From positions 62,001 through 126,000 of the forward strand of contig NZ_JAGKSQ010000006.1 of assembly GCF_017939705.1 (NCBI RefSeq): a stretch of DNA of 64,000 bases, in the 5' to 3' direction. This document shows, one piece after another, positions 16,428-25,026 of this stretch (its first letter is position 1; every line of letters starts with the position of its first letter). Source of the stretch: Halalkalibacter suaedae (GTDB lineage: Bacteria > Bacillota > Bacilli > Bacillales > Bacillaceae_D). The position numbers and the translations under genes are program-made. A model generated the notes under the pieces. That model ran no database searches and was not told where the DNA came from. It was given only the letters and a program-made list of their open reading frames with translations.

Positions 16428-18248
16428 TTAGTCATCTTTTTGCCCTTGGTGATTCATCTCTGCGTATAGCCCGCCTTTACGTAAAAGCTCCGTGTGTGAG
16501 CCATTTTCTACGATTTCTCCTTCATTTAAGACAAGAATTTGATTTGCTTGCTGAATCGTATTAAGGCGATGGGCGATCACAAAGCTTGTTCTTCCAATCA
16601 TTAATCTTTGCAGAGCCTCTTGAATTTTTATTTCAGTTATCGTATCAATACTACTTGTTGCTTCGTCAAGAATAAGGATAGAGGGATTGGCGAGTATGAC
16701 TCTGGCAATTGACAGCAACTGCCTTTGTCCTTGACTAATACCACTGCCTTCTTGATCAAGAATGGTCTCAAATCCATTTGGCAACTTAGAAATAAATGAA
16801 AAAGCATTTGCTTGCTTTGCTGCTTCTCTAACTTCATCATCACTTGCATCAAAGCTTCCATAACGAATATTCTCCATTATACTTGCTTCAAAAAGGAACG
16901 AATCTTGCAAGACAAATCCCATATGCTTCCTAAGATTTTCTCGCTTAATCGTTAGAATATTAATACCATCAATTGTAATCTCACCACTTTTAGGTGAATA
17001 AAATCGAGATAGCATATTAATGATTGTCGTCTTCCCTGCTCCAGTTGGACCAACTAATGCAATCATCTCTCCAGCTTTAACAGAGAAATTGGCATTTGAA
17101 ATCGTTTTGCTTTCTTTTTCATATGAAAAGGATACATTTTTAAATTCAACATTTCCTTTAACAGTTTCTAGATTAATACTCCCTTCCTGATCTTCCTCCT
17201 TTTTTTCATCTAATACTTCAAAAACACGCTCAGCACCTGCTACAGCAGATAGAAGTGTATTAAATTGATTAGCAAGATCATTTAAAGGTCGTGTGAACTG
17301 GCGAGAATACTCCGCAAAAATGACAATCATTCCAATTGTAACAGGGCTTTGCTCGCCAAGTGCTAGCCAGCCACCAATCCCAGCAATAACTGCGAAGCTT
17401 AAGTTATTTAACACATTCATTAATTTAGGGATAAAGCCAGAATAGGCCTGAGCCCAGAAACTAGCTCTTTTAAGCTTTTCGCTTTTGTCCATAAATTGAG
17501 TAATGACTTGTTCTTCCTGAGAAAATGCCTTAACCACTCGTTGACCGGAAATGGTTTCTTCAATGAATCCATTTACTTCCCCTAGTTCCCTCTGTTGTTC
17601 CTTAAAGAAGACAGATGTACGACGTGTAATCCACTTCATTCCCAGTACCATTAAAGGAACAACCGTCAATGTGATTAGTGTCATAAGTGGACTTAAATAA
17701 AGCATCACAATTAGAATACCAAAAAAAGTAAGAACACTCGATAGAATTTGGATAACTGAACTATTTAATGTATTACTTACATTCTCGATATCATTGGTCA
17801 TTTTACTCATCAGTTCACCGTGCTGGCGTTTATCGAAATAAGGAATCGGCAGCAATTGAATCTGTTCAAACAATTCCTTTCTTAATGAGAAGACGGTTTG
17901 CTGTGCAATTCCAATCATCCAGAAGCTTTGCAGCCACATTGACAATGAATAGAGCACATAGATAATCGCGAGCATGAAAAGTAATCGAATCAAACCATTC
18001 TGGTCAAATGCGACAAGATAGTCATCAATCGCTACCCCAATTAAGAAAGGTCCCAGGAGACTTAACACAGAACTAATAATCACCATAAGTACAACTAGAC
18101 TTAAGTATCCCCTATGTGCTGATAAATAACTCCACACACGTGTTAATGTACCAACCCAATTTTCAACCTTTTTATTTTTACCTTTTCTTTCATGATTGGT
18201 AATTGGGATTCGTTTGTAGCGAAACGGTTTGGTGAATTGATTACTCAT
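16428..18248 (-). CDS. ABC exporter half-transporter, ATPase-competent subunit (YfiC-like)
   Basis: 606 aa: a six-helix transmembrane domain (about residues 45-330) fused to an ATPase domain (about 365-600). Walker A is GPTGAGKTT, Walker B ends LILDEATSS with the catalytic Glu present, and the signature loop reads ISQGQ rather than LSGGQ. It is paired with the next gene, whose ATPase carries the complementary defect, the pattern of heterodimeric type IV exporters. Length and order fit B. subtilis YfiB/YfiC. Likely a drug or lipid exporter. ATG 18248 has AAAGGAGG nine bases upstream and overlaps the partner by eight bases. Confidence 0.85.
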   Translation of the reverse strand: MSNQFTKPFRYKRIPITNHERKGKNKKVENWVGTLTRVWSYLSAHRGYLSLVVLMVIISSVLSLLGPFLIGVAIDDYLVAFDQNGLIRLLFMLAIIYVLYSLSMWLQSFWMIGIAQQTVFSLRKELFEQIQLLPIPYFDKRQHGELMSKMTNDIENVSNTLNSSVIQILSSVLTFFGILIVMLYLSPLMTLITLTVVPLMVLGMKWITRRTSVFFKEQQRELGEVNGFIEETISGQRVVKAFSQEEQVITQFMDKSEKLKRASFWAQAYSGFIPKLMNVLNNLSFAVIAGIGGWLALGEQSPVTIGMIVIFAEYSRQFTRPLNDLANQFNTLLSAVAGAERVFEVLDEKKEEDQEGSINLETVKGNVEFKNVSFSYEKESKTISNANFSVKAGEMIALVGPTGAGKTTIINMLSRFYSPKSGEITIDGINILTIKRENLRKHMGFVLQDSFLFEASIMENIRYGSFDASDDEVREAAKQANAFSFISKLPNGFETILDQEGSGISQGQRQLLSIARVILANPSILILDEATSSIDTITEIKIQEALQRLMIGRTSFVIAHRLNTIQQANQILVLNEGEIVENGSHTELLRKGGLYAEMNHQGQKDD

Positions 18249-19965
18249 GAGTCAGGACCTCCTTTCTCGCTTGTGAATCAACTAGTTTTTGATATAAAGC
18301 CGAGCTATTTAATAGATCATAATGCTTACCTTCATCGCTAACTTTACCATCTTCAATTAGAATAATTTTGTTAGCCTCCATTGCCGTTGAAACCTTCTGT
18401 GTAATGACGATAATGGTACACTTGTATTCCTTTAATGCTTTGAGCAATCGTTCCTCTGTCTTAACATCGAGTGCACTTGTACTATCGTCTAGTAATAGTA
18501 TCTTTGGCTTACGAATCAACGCACGTGCAATTGAGATTCGTTGCTTTTGTCCACCTGATAAATTAACTCCTTTTTGACCAATTTTTGTATCATAGCCATT
18601 TGGGAGCTTTCTAATTGTCTCATCAATTTGAGCATCCTGTGCTGCTTTGATAATCTCCTCCATTGAAGCATCCTTTTTGCCCCATGAAATATTCTCCTTT
18701 ATCGTTCCAGAAAACAGCAAGACCTCCTGAGGAACATATCCGATCTCGGCACGAAGGAGATCTGCTTCATATCGTTCAATTGGCTCATTATCAATCAAAA
18801 TCATACCTGATGATGGATAATAAAATCTCGGGATCAATTGAAAGAGACTTGTTTTTCCTGAGCCTGTTTCGCCAATCATCGCAACCGTTTCACCGGCAGC
18901 CACGGAGAAGCTCAGTTTATTTAGTACGAGTTCATTTGTGTTTGGATAGAAAAATTGGACATCCTTGAAAACAATATTTCCATTCTCAATACGTAATCGT
19001 TGGTTTTTCTCTGCTTGCTCTGTTTCAGACGTATGTAAGACATCAGCAATTCGATCAGCCGAGGCCCTTGTTCTTGAGAAAATAATGACAATCATCGAGA
19101 ACATTGTTAGTGCACCAGTAATTCTCGTTGCATAATTAATAATTGCTACAACTTCCCCAACCTGTGCTTGATTGTCAGATACCGCTACACTCCCAAACCA
19201 AAGAACCAAAATAATCGCTGTATTCATTACGACTAGTAGCAAAGGCATAGCAATTTCCATCACACGCAACGCCTTGATCGTCCCCTTCATAAGCCGATCA
19301 TTTCGTTCTAAGAATCGATTTTGTTCATGTTTTCTAGTTACAAATACTTTAATAATTCTCATTGCTAGAAGATTTTCTCGTATTACATGGTTCACTCCAT
19401 CTAACCATTTTTGAACCAATTTAAATAGTGTTGTTCCTCTTTTCATCATCCAAGTAAGAAAGAGAACAATGATCGGAATTGTCACAACAAGAATTAAAGC
19501 TAAGGAAACATTGACAAATAACGCCATAATCATACCACCAATAATAAGTAAAGGGGCTCTTAGCATAATTCGAAGGCTCATAAAAATCGTATTTTGGATT
19601 AACGTTACATCATTCGTTAATCTCGTAATTAATGAGGACGTTTGAAATTTCTGTAGGGCTTCAAATGAAAAGGTTTGGATCTTTTCATATAATCTACTTC
19701 TAAGATCAAAACCGGTGCTCTGACTAACATGTGCCGCATAAAAGGAATTAATAACTCCTGAAGCAAAAGCTAAGAGAGACATAATAATCATAATGACTCC
19801 CCAACGGATGACAAGATTAAGATCATTTCGTAATACACCTTCATCAATAATCTTAGCGAGTAACAAGGGATGAAATAGCTCAACCATTAATTCAACAAGC
19901 ATTAAACTTAATGCAATCCAGATAGGTAAGCGATACGGTTTTAAAAACGGAAAAAGTTTTAACAT
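18241..19965 (-). CDS. ABC exporter half-transporter, degenerate-site subunit (YfiB-like)
   Basis: 574 aa, six transmembrane helices (about residues 15-300) then an ATPase domain. Walker A is GETGSGKTS and the signature LSGGQ is intact, but Walker B reads ILLLDDSTSALD: Asp replaces the catalytic Glu, so this subunit should form the non-hydrolysing site with its partner. That asymmetry is a known feature of heterodimeric exporters. ATG 19965 follows GGAGG by seven bases. It is first in a two-gene operon, with repeats upstream. Substrate is unknown; multidrug export is the usual proposal. Confidence 0.85.
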   Translation of the reverse strand: MLKLFPFLKPYRLPIWIALSLMLVELMVELFHPLLLAKIIDEGVLRNDLNLVIRWGVIMIIMSLLAFASGVINSFYAAHVSQSTGFDLRSRLYEKIQTFSFEALQKFQTSSLITRLTNDVTLIQNTIFMSLRIMLRAPLLIIGGMIMALFVNVSLALILVVTIPIIVLFLTWMMKRGTTLFKLVQKWLDGVNHVIRENLLAMRIIKVFVTRKHEQNRFLERNDRLMKGTIKALRVMEIAMPLLLVVMNTAIILVLWFGSVAVSDNQAQVGEVVAIINYATRITGALTMFSMIVIIFSRTRASADRIADVLHTSETEQAEKNQRLRIENGNIVFKDVQFFYPNTNELVLNKLSFSVAAGETVAMIGETGSGKTSLFQLIPRFYYPSSGMILIDNEPIERYEADLLRAEIGYVPQEVLLFSGTIKENISWGKKDASMEEIIKAAQDAQIDETIRKLPNGYDTKIGQKGVNLSGGQKQRISIARALIRKPKILLLDDSTSALDVKTEERLLKALKEYKCTIIVITQKVSTAMEANKIILIEDGKVSDEGKHYDLLNSSALYQKLVDSQARKEVLTHE

Positions 19966-20105
19966 TTAAAATCCTCCATCTTGCTCAAATCATTCGTATA
20001 ACGAAATATATTAACTTCAATAATAGCTTAGTACAAAGAAGAATACTATATAACATAGTAGAAATCCTACTTTAATGATCATAACTAGTTTACTAACAAA
20101 AGACA

Positions 20106-20200
20106 AAAAAAGGCTACTAAAAGAAAGATATGGTATTTACCTTTCCTTTAGTAGTCTTTATGCGATGAGTGGCACCATTACGTTGTCTTAAGTGTGCTAT
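20106..20200 (+). mobile_element. MITE-like element C, diverged partial copy 3
   Basis: GGCTACTAAAAGAAAGAT...ACCTTTCCTTTAGTAGTC corresponds to the terminal hairpin of element C. It is followed by TTATGCGATGAG and TTGTCTTAAGTGTGCTATG, which match the interior of complete copies. The right half and right terminal repeat are missing. Confidence 0.6.
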
Positions 20201-20257
20201 GTTTGCATTTTTCGTACAAGTTTTTTTATGAGTGATAGGTGGCAGGCCTAATAAATT

Positions 20258-20394
20258 GCTTCGACTCCGCTACCGGGATGGGGGGCACGCTTTCCGCAGG
20301 AGGGCGTGGAACTAACCGGCTCTGCCGGTGGATTTCCACCTGCCCTTTCCATCCTGCAGGAGTCGGCCCTCCCATCCCGTCCGCTTTGATAGAG
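20258..20394 (+). repeat. Dispersed GC-rich repeat, family A, copy 2
   Basis: Begins GCTTCGACTCCGCTACCGGG and ends CCCATCCCGTCCGCTTTGAT, inverse to copy 1. The core ACTAACCGGCTCTGCCGGTG is shared with copy 3. Copies differ in the segment after GGGGGGCA. No gene. Confidence 0.85.
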
Positions 20395-20624
20395 GAAATC
20401 CTGAATATTACTTACTTTTTAAAACCGATCTTAAGACATCAAATCACTCCGAAAAGGTATTTTGAGATCAGTATTAAGGATCGCTAATGAAAATACTTGT
20501 AAATGTTGGAATGGATCGGACTCGAAGTTTGACCGAAAAAAGATAACGGACAATGAAGTTGAAATCATCGTCCGTCAAACTTTTGAAACCTGTGTTATGG
20601 AAACTTATGTTGGTGGTTTGAGAA
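20395..20624. other. Intergenic, no gene recognised
   Basis: Unassigned sequence between repeats A2 and B1. Open frames here read into repeats and have no recognisable protein. Confidence 0.4.
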
Positions 20625-20803
20625 GAGGCTGGGACATAACTGAAGCTTCTAACTAAAATAGCGAACAAAGCAATCATGTAGCTGATGAAATATACGTAGA
20701 CTCCTGCGGGATCTAAAGCCAAGGCTGAGACCCCGCAGAGCGAAGCTCGAGGAGGCTCAGCGGCTTCCCGCGGAAAGCGTAGTATATTTCAGGAGCGGTG
20801 TTT
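20625..20803 (+). repeat. Dispersed repeat, family B, copy 1 (right end incomplete)
   Basis: Starts GAGGCTGGGACATAAC, then GCGAACAAAGCAATCATG, GAAATATACGTAGACTCCTG, the GC-rich CGGGATCTAAAGCC...GGCTTCCCGCGGAAAGCG, and TATATTTCAGGAGCGG. GATGAAATATACGTAG and the terminal TAGTATATTTCAGG form long inverted arms. The right-hand CCGAACAA...CATCCTC end of copy 2 is absent. Confidence 0.85.
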
Positions 20804-20858
20804 CTACTCTACCTATAATTATCTGGCTTTTATATAGTCTTAACCTAATTGTCCGACC

Positions 20859-22034
20859 TCATGCCTTTTTATGATAAGGGAATGTGATGCTTACGTTTGT
20901 TCCGCGGTCTTCTTCGCTTTCAATCATTAATTCCCCTTGATGTTCTGAGATAATATGCTTGCACATCATTAGTCCAAGCCCTGTACCTTCGCTTTTCGTA
21001 GTATAAAAGCTATTCCCTAAATGGGCTAGCTTCTCAGAGGACATTCCACTCCCTTGGTCAATAAAGGAAAAGCAGGCAAAGGAATGTTCTTTTTTTAGTT
21101 TTATTTCAATTATTCCGCCATGCGGCATTGCTTCGATTGAATTCTTAAGGATATTTATAAACACTTGTTTCAGTTTATTCTCATCTGATAAAAGGTACAG
21201 CGGTTCCTTATGATGATCAAAACTCAATTTGATCTGGACATTATGTAAAGATGCTTGCGTATCTAAAATCGTTAGTACTGAATCGAGAATAGGTATGACA
21301 TTATTTCTTTTCATATTAAATTTCTTTGGCTTAGCTAACAGCAGCAACTCCCCGACAATTGAATTAATCCGTTCAATTTCTGACAGCATGATATTCGTAT
21401 ATGTTACATTACTAGCATCGTTGTTCTTCATTAATTGCAAAAATCCTTTTAGACTTGTTAAAGGATTTCTAATCTCATGGGCGATTCCTGCTGCAAGCTC
21501 GCCTAGAACTGATAATTGCTCAACGTGAAATCTCTTTTCGTTCGAGGCTGTTGCAAATTCGTTACCCTTAAACAAAAACAGTCTAATGGTCTCCCCATCT
21601 TCTTGCCAAGATGTATGACTTACTTCGATTAATGCACCGCCGTTAATAGAAAGTCTGATATCTTCATGCTCATTCAACTGATTTGGGAAACTTGGAAATA
21701 CCTCAGAAAGAGCTTTGTTACGTAATCCTTCTTCATCAACCTTTAACAACTCTTGAAGAGGTCGGTTATAGTTGAAAATGCGAGATTCTTTGACTAACAT
21801 AGCAGCCTGTGGCAATATCTGTATAATATTATTAGCACTCGCATTCTTTGTTTGGTGCTTACTTTTGAAACTGTTATATAACCACCCACTAGCACCAATG
21901 ACGATCCCAACAAGAACGATAAAAGGTATCACACTATACTTCAATAACTGAGCAAATATAAAAGTGAATAAAAGAGAGACGGTAAGAAACAAAATGAGTA
22001 CTAACGGCCATTTGTCTTTATACTTCCTAAACAT
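20859..22034 (-). CDS. Orphan sensor histidine kinase
   Basis: 391 aa. Two N-terminal membrane helices (about residues 10-30 and 33-52), a degenerate PAS-like region (about 65-165), a HisKA domain with phosphoacceptor His in AGIAHEIRNPLTSLKGF (about residue 189), and a HATPase_c domain with N-box EN.LKQVFINILKNSIEA, G1 DQGSGM and G2 GTGLGLMM. This is the layout of sporulation phosphorelay kinases such as KinB-type proteins. No response regulator is adjacent. ATG 22034 follows AAAGGGG. A terminator-like hairpin with a U-run lies 27 bases upstream, so expression may be attenuated. Confidence 0.9.
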   Translation of the reverse strand: MFRKYKDKWPLVLILFLTVSLLFTFIFAQLLKYSVIPFIVLVGIVIGASGWLYNSFKSKHQTKNASANNIIQILPQAAMLVKESRIFNYNRPLQELLKVDEEGLRNKALSEVFPSFPNQLNEHEDIRLSINGGALIEVSHTSWQEDGETIRLFLFKGNEFATASNEKRFHVEQLSVLGELAAGIAHEIRNPLTSLKGFLQLMKNNDASNVTYTNIMLSEIERINSIVGELLLLAKPKKFNMKRNNVIPILDSVLTILDTQASLHNVQIKLSFDHHKEPLYLLSDENKLKQVFINILKNSIEAMPHGGIIEIKLKKEHSFACFSFIDQGSGMSSEKLAHLGNSFYTTKSEGTGLGLMMCKHIISEHQGELMIESEEDRGTNVSITFPYHKKA

Positions 22035-22054
22035 GTCGAACCCCTTTCAAATAG

Positions 22055-22092
22055 AAAAAAGACCTAACCCTCCGCGGTAGGAAAGTTAGGCC
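22055..22092 (-). terminator. Hairpin with U-run between the MpsC-family gene and the kinase (leader element L2)
   Basis: GGCCTAACTTTCC (22092-22080) pairs with GGAGGGTTAGGTC (22073-22061), followed on the minus strand by TTTTTT. It follows the MpsC-like stop and precedes the kinase ribosome site, and is related in sequence to the hairpin at 23829-23868. Confidence 0.8.
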
Positions 22093-22123
22093 ATGAGAGA
22101 CTTTTATTCTCTGCATTTACCCT

Positions 22124-22807
22124 TTATTTCAAAACAAAACACATGAGTGATTCGTCTTGTTTAAAATTCCAACTAATAAAAATATCACGTATTTTTCTTC
22201 CAACTATTTTTTCAAAATGACCCTCTAGATGAAAATACTTTTTCTCTAATTCACTTTTGGTCAGTAATAATTCATCTGAAAAACCCTTTTTAATTAAAGC
22301 TTTTTCTATCTCAATTAGAATACCGAAGCGCTTCACTAATATGAAGGACTCAGAAGGAACGGTTGTTACGATTTGTTCAGGTACTTTCTGTAACATAGCA
22401 CTGATCCTACTAATTTCTTCTTCAAATTCACTTAGGTAGTCTACTGACAAATCCTCTATTGCAATATGATTTGTGTCTAACAAATCTAGGATCATAATTC
22501 CTGAGTTATTAGAGAAATTCCAATCATCATGGAATTGATCGATTTCTACATTAAGAACACTTTGAGTATAACCCGCTACTTCTTCAAGTACCGTCAGAAT
22601 AACACATCCACGAGCTTTTTCTACATATTCTGGTTTCCCTTGTGTAATTAGAATTTCTTCCATCGGGGAGATGAATCCACGTATATGTAAAATCAGATAG
22701 TTCTTTGAAAGAGTTGCTGAACATGTCTCAGGACCTCTCCCAAATTTCTTTCTTAGTAATTTGCTAGTAAAACTGCTAATTTGAGTAAGACTCTCTTGTA
22801 TGTTCAA
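22124..22807 (-). CDS. MpsC/DUF2294-family protein, copy b
   Basis: 227 aa, soluble. Family hallmarks are KKFGRGPETCSATL near residue 21, FISPMEEILI near residue 49 and DQFHDDWNFSNNSGIMIL near residue 100, then a second, looser repeat ending ISWNFKQDESLMCFVLK. DUF2294 was renamed after S. aureus MpsC, part of a cation and bicarbonate transport system, but most Bacillus members are uncharacterised and no MpsA or MpsB gene lies here. TTG 22807 is the only suitable start; AAGGGA is 13 bases upstream, a long spacing. It precedes a histidine kinase on the same strand. Confidence 0.8.
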   Translation of the reverse strand: MNIQESLTQISSFTSKLLRKKFGRGPETCSATLSKNYLILHIRGFISPMEEILITQGKPEYVEKARGCVILTVLEEVAGYTQSVLNVEIDQFHDDWNFSNNSGIMILDLLDTNHIAIEDLSVDYLSEFEEEISRISAMLQKVPEQIVTTVPSESFILVKRFGILIEIEKALIKKGFSDELLLTKSELEKKYFHLEGHFEKIVGRKIRDIFISWNFKQDESLMCFVLK

Positions 22808-23105
22808 AGAATATCTATGTCCCTTCTTACTGAGACGAAAATCAATGCCTTAAAAACATCGACCACTCTCATTTTATCATACTTAGCCCGTTTATTTAAT
22901 TTCTTTTTATTTACAAGGAATGTAATTAATTTGTAGTTTAAGCAAGATCACACTAGTTATACATTTATACCCTATAACTCATTAATCTAAACAAAAAGAA
23001 ATAAGCCAAAACAAAAGTGTCCCTTTCATTTTGACTTAGATTAGATTGGAGAATTCTTTTTAATCAAAGGTGAATTAGCATCTACTCGTACAGGAACAAC
23101 TGTCA
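22808..23105. other. Spacer between the two MpsC-family genes
   Basis: AT-rich, about 300 bp. A weak imperfect hairpin (AAGCCAAAAC...TTTTGACTT, about 23000-23038) may end the upstream transcript. No gene seen. Confidence 0.4.
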
Positions 23106-23798
23106 TTATTTCAACCAAAATACAGAATAGCTTTTATTATTTTTATAGTCCCACATAATACAAATGTCTGAAATGGATTTATTTATAATCAATTCAAATT
23201 CACCCCTGTAGTGATTAAAGCGTTGTTGAATATCACGAGAACGTTCAAATAGAATATCCGAAAAACCTTTTTCATGCAGTAAATGCTCTGTTCTAATCAT
23301 TACATCCTTACTTTCAAATATATATAAAGATGAATTCATCTTGAGTAGATTGACATCAGATGGGGTTTTATGGACTCTCGAACTAACAATTTGGACCTGT
23401 TCACATAATAAACTGTCCTCTTTCGATTCAAACTTGGAATTCATCACCGGTGTTGGATCATCAAATAGAAGGATCAGTCCTATATTCGATTCATAATTCC
23501 AATCATGAAAGAAGGTCACGGCTTTGAAACCAGTTATTCTGTAAATTTCTTGCTTCAACTCTTCAAAGATTGCTTTCATAATCACAGACCGAAACTTGAG
23601 AGCAAGACCTAATTCATTCTTATGTAAAAGAACATCCTCTGCTGGTGTTCGAAATTGCTGTACACGAACAGCCATCACATTCTCTTTAATGATCGAGTAA
23701 CAGGTTTCTGGACCTTTTCCAAACTTTTGTTTCAACTGCTTACTAATATAACTACTTATTAATAGCAACTCTTGCTTATTATCTTCTGACTTTATCAT
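23106..23798 (-). CDS. MpsC/DUF2294-family protein, copy a
   Basis: 230 aa paralogue of the neighbouring copy b. It shares KQKFGKGPETCYSII near residue 21, RTPAEDVLL near residue 49 and TFFHDWNYESNIGLILL near residue 105, and again ends with a repeat containing IMWDYKNNKSYSVFWLK. The two differ widely, so the duplication is old. I set the start at ATG 23798 with AAGGAGG ten bases upstream; the longer frame would begin inside a terminator hairpin. It has its own promoter and a leader with a terminator-like hairpin, implying regulated expression. Confidence 0.8.
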   Translation of the reverse strand: MIKSEDNKQELLLISSYISKQLKQKFGKGPETCYSIIKENVMAVRVQQFRTPAEDVLLHKNELGLALKFRSVIMKAIFEELKQEIYRITGFKAVTFFHDWNYESNIGLILLFDDPTPVMNSKFESKEDSLLCEQVQIVSSRVHKTPSDVNLLKMNSSLYIFESKDVMIRTEHLLHEKGFSDILFERSRDIQQRFNHYRGEFELIINKSISDICIMWDYKNNKSYSVFWLK

Positions 23799-23828
23799 TA
23801 ATCCTAAATCCTCCTTGTAGCAAAGCGA

Positions 23829-23868
23829 CAAAAAATGGCCTAACTTCAACAAGAGGTGAAGTTAGGCC
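23829..23868 (-). terminator. Leader hairpin with U-run upstream of MpsC-family copy a (leader element L1)
   Basis: GGCCTAACTTCA (23868-23857) pairs with TGAAGTTAGGCC (23848-23837), then ATTTTTTG on the minus strand, ending about 20 bases before AAGGAGG. It lies between a good promoter and the start codon, so it can act as an attenuator. Confidence 0.75.
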
Positions 23869-23952
23869 ATGAATAAGACATCTATACATATGTATATTAT
23901 TCTTCCATTTACCATAGGTATATTTACTTGTTATTTTGTACGAATTAATATG

Positions 23953-23981
23953 ATTTTAGCATAAACATCTAGTCAATTCAA
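23953..23981 (-). promoter_or_regulatory. Sigma-A promoter of MpsC-family copy a
   Basis: Minus strand TTGAAT (23981-23976), 17 bases, TAAAAT (23958-23953), with an extended TGC before the -10. The predicted transcript carries a leader of roughly 145 bases with the L1 hairpin. Confidence 0.65.
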
Positions 23982-24003
23982 TGTTTTCATCTGTAAATAA
24001 ACA

Positions 24004-24999
24004 TTAGCTATTTAAAATCTGATCAATTTGAGTGAGCTCTTCCGTTGTGAAGGATAGATTGTTTAGAGCGGCCACATTATCCTCTATTTGACTCACCCTA
24101 CTTGCCCCAATTAGAGCAGAGGTCACCTTTCCATCTCTTAAAACCCAAGCTAATGCCATTTGAGCAAGGCTTTGTTGCCTATCTTCTGCTATTCTATTTA
24201 ACTTTTGAATTTTCGTAATTACTTCTTCTGTTACTTGATCTTCTCCAAGTGCTCCAGTTGATTTCGCTGCACGAGAGTCTTTTGGCACTCCACCTAAATA
24301 TTTATTTGTCAAAAGTCCTTGTTGTAATGGACAAAACGCAATCGATCCAATCTTGTTTTCCTCAAGCACATCCTGCAAACCATCTTCTTCGATCCAACGA
24401 TTCAGCATTGAATAGCTTGGTTGATGAATTAGCATCGGCGTTCCTAGCTCTTCTAAAATCTCAATTGCTTTGGCAGTCTGTTCAGCGTTATAACTAGAAA
24501 TCCCAACATATAATGCTTTTCCTTGTCGAACAATTTGATCAAGTGCTCTCATCGTTTCTTCAAGAGGTGTGTTTGGATCCGGACGATGAGAATAGAAAAT
24601 GTCAACATAATCAAGACCCATTCGTTTCAGGCTCTGATCAAGACTGGCAATTAAGTATTTCTTTGACCCCCATTCACCATAAGGACCATCCCACATATGA
24701 TAGCCTGCCTTCGAAGAAATAACTAATTCATCCCGGTATGGTTTAAAATCTGTTTTTAAAATTGTTCCAAACATTTCTTCAGCAGAACCAGGTGGTGGAC
24801 CGTAATTGTTTGCCAAGTCAAAATGGGTAATGCCAAGATCAAACGCTCGACGGAGCATTGCCCGTCCATTTTCAAACGTATCTACACCACCAAAATTATG
24901 CCATAGACCTAATGAAATGGCGGGAAGGAGCAAGCCTGAATTGCCTGTCCGATTGTATTTCATACTATCATAACGAGTTGGGCTTGCTAAATAAGTCAT
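24004..24999 (-). CDS. Aldo/keto reductase, YghZ-like (L-glyceraldehyde-3-phosphate reductase type)
   Basis: 331 aa TIM-barrel NADPH-dependent reductase. It resembles remembered E. coli YghZ closely: SLGLWHNFGG, FDLANNYGPPPGSAEE and RMGLDYVDIFYSHRPDP. The catalytic tetrad is visible as Asp (FDLANNY), Tyr (NNYG), Lys (SSKAGY) and His (YSHRPD). YghZ-type enzymes reduce L-glyceraldehyde-3-phosphate and methylglyoxal, which suggests aldehyde detoxification. ATG 24999 follows GAGGAG. The gene lies 27 bp after a second aldo/keto reductase and is probably co-transcribed with it. Confidence 0.9.
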   Translation of the reverse strand: MTYLASPTRYDSMKYNRTGNSGLLLPAISLGLWHNFGGVDTFENGRAMLRRAFDLGITHFDLANNYGPPPGSAEEMFGTILKTDFKPYRDELVISSKAGYHMWDGPYGEWGSKKYLIASLDQSLKRMGLDYVDIFYSHRPDPNTPLEETMRALDQIVRQGKALYVGISSYNAEQTAKAIEILEELGTPMLIHQPSYSMLNRWIEEDGLQDVLEENKIGSIAFCPLQQGLLTNKYLGGVPKDSRAAKSTGALGEDQVTEEVITKIQKLNRIAEDRQQSLAQMALAWVLRDGKVTSALIGASRVSQIEDNVAALNNLSFTTEELTQIDQILNS

Positions 25000-25026
25000 C
25001 TCTATTTTCTCCTCTTCAAATTAAAG

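Noticed and set aside
20462-20722. Short open frames on both strands
   Set aside because: They extend into repeat B1 and overlap each other; no start signals.
20106-20803. Complete insertion sequence
   Set aside because: No transposase frame; the region is a mosaic of repeats C, A and B.
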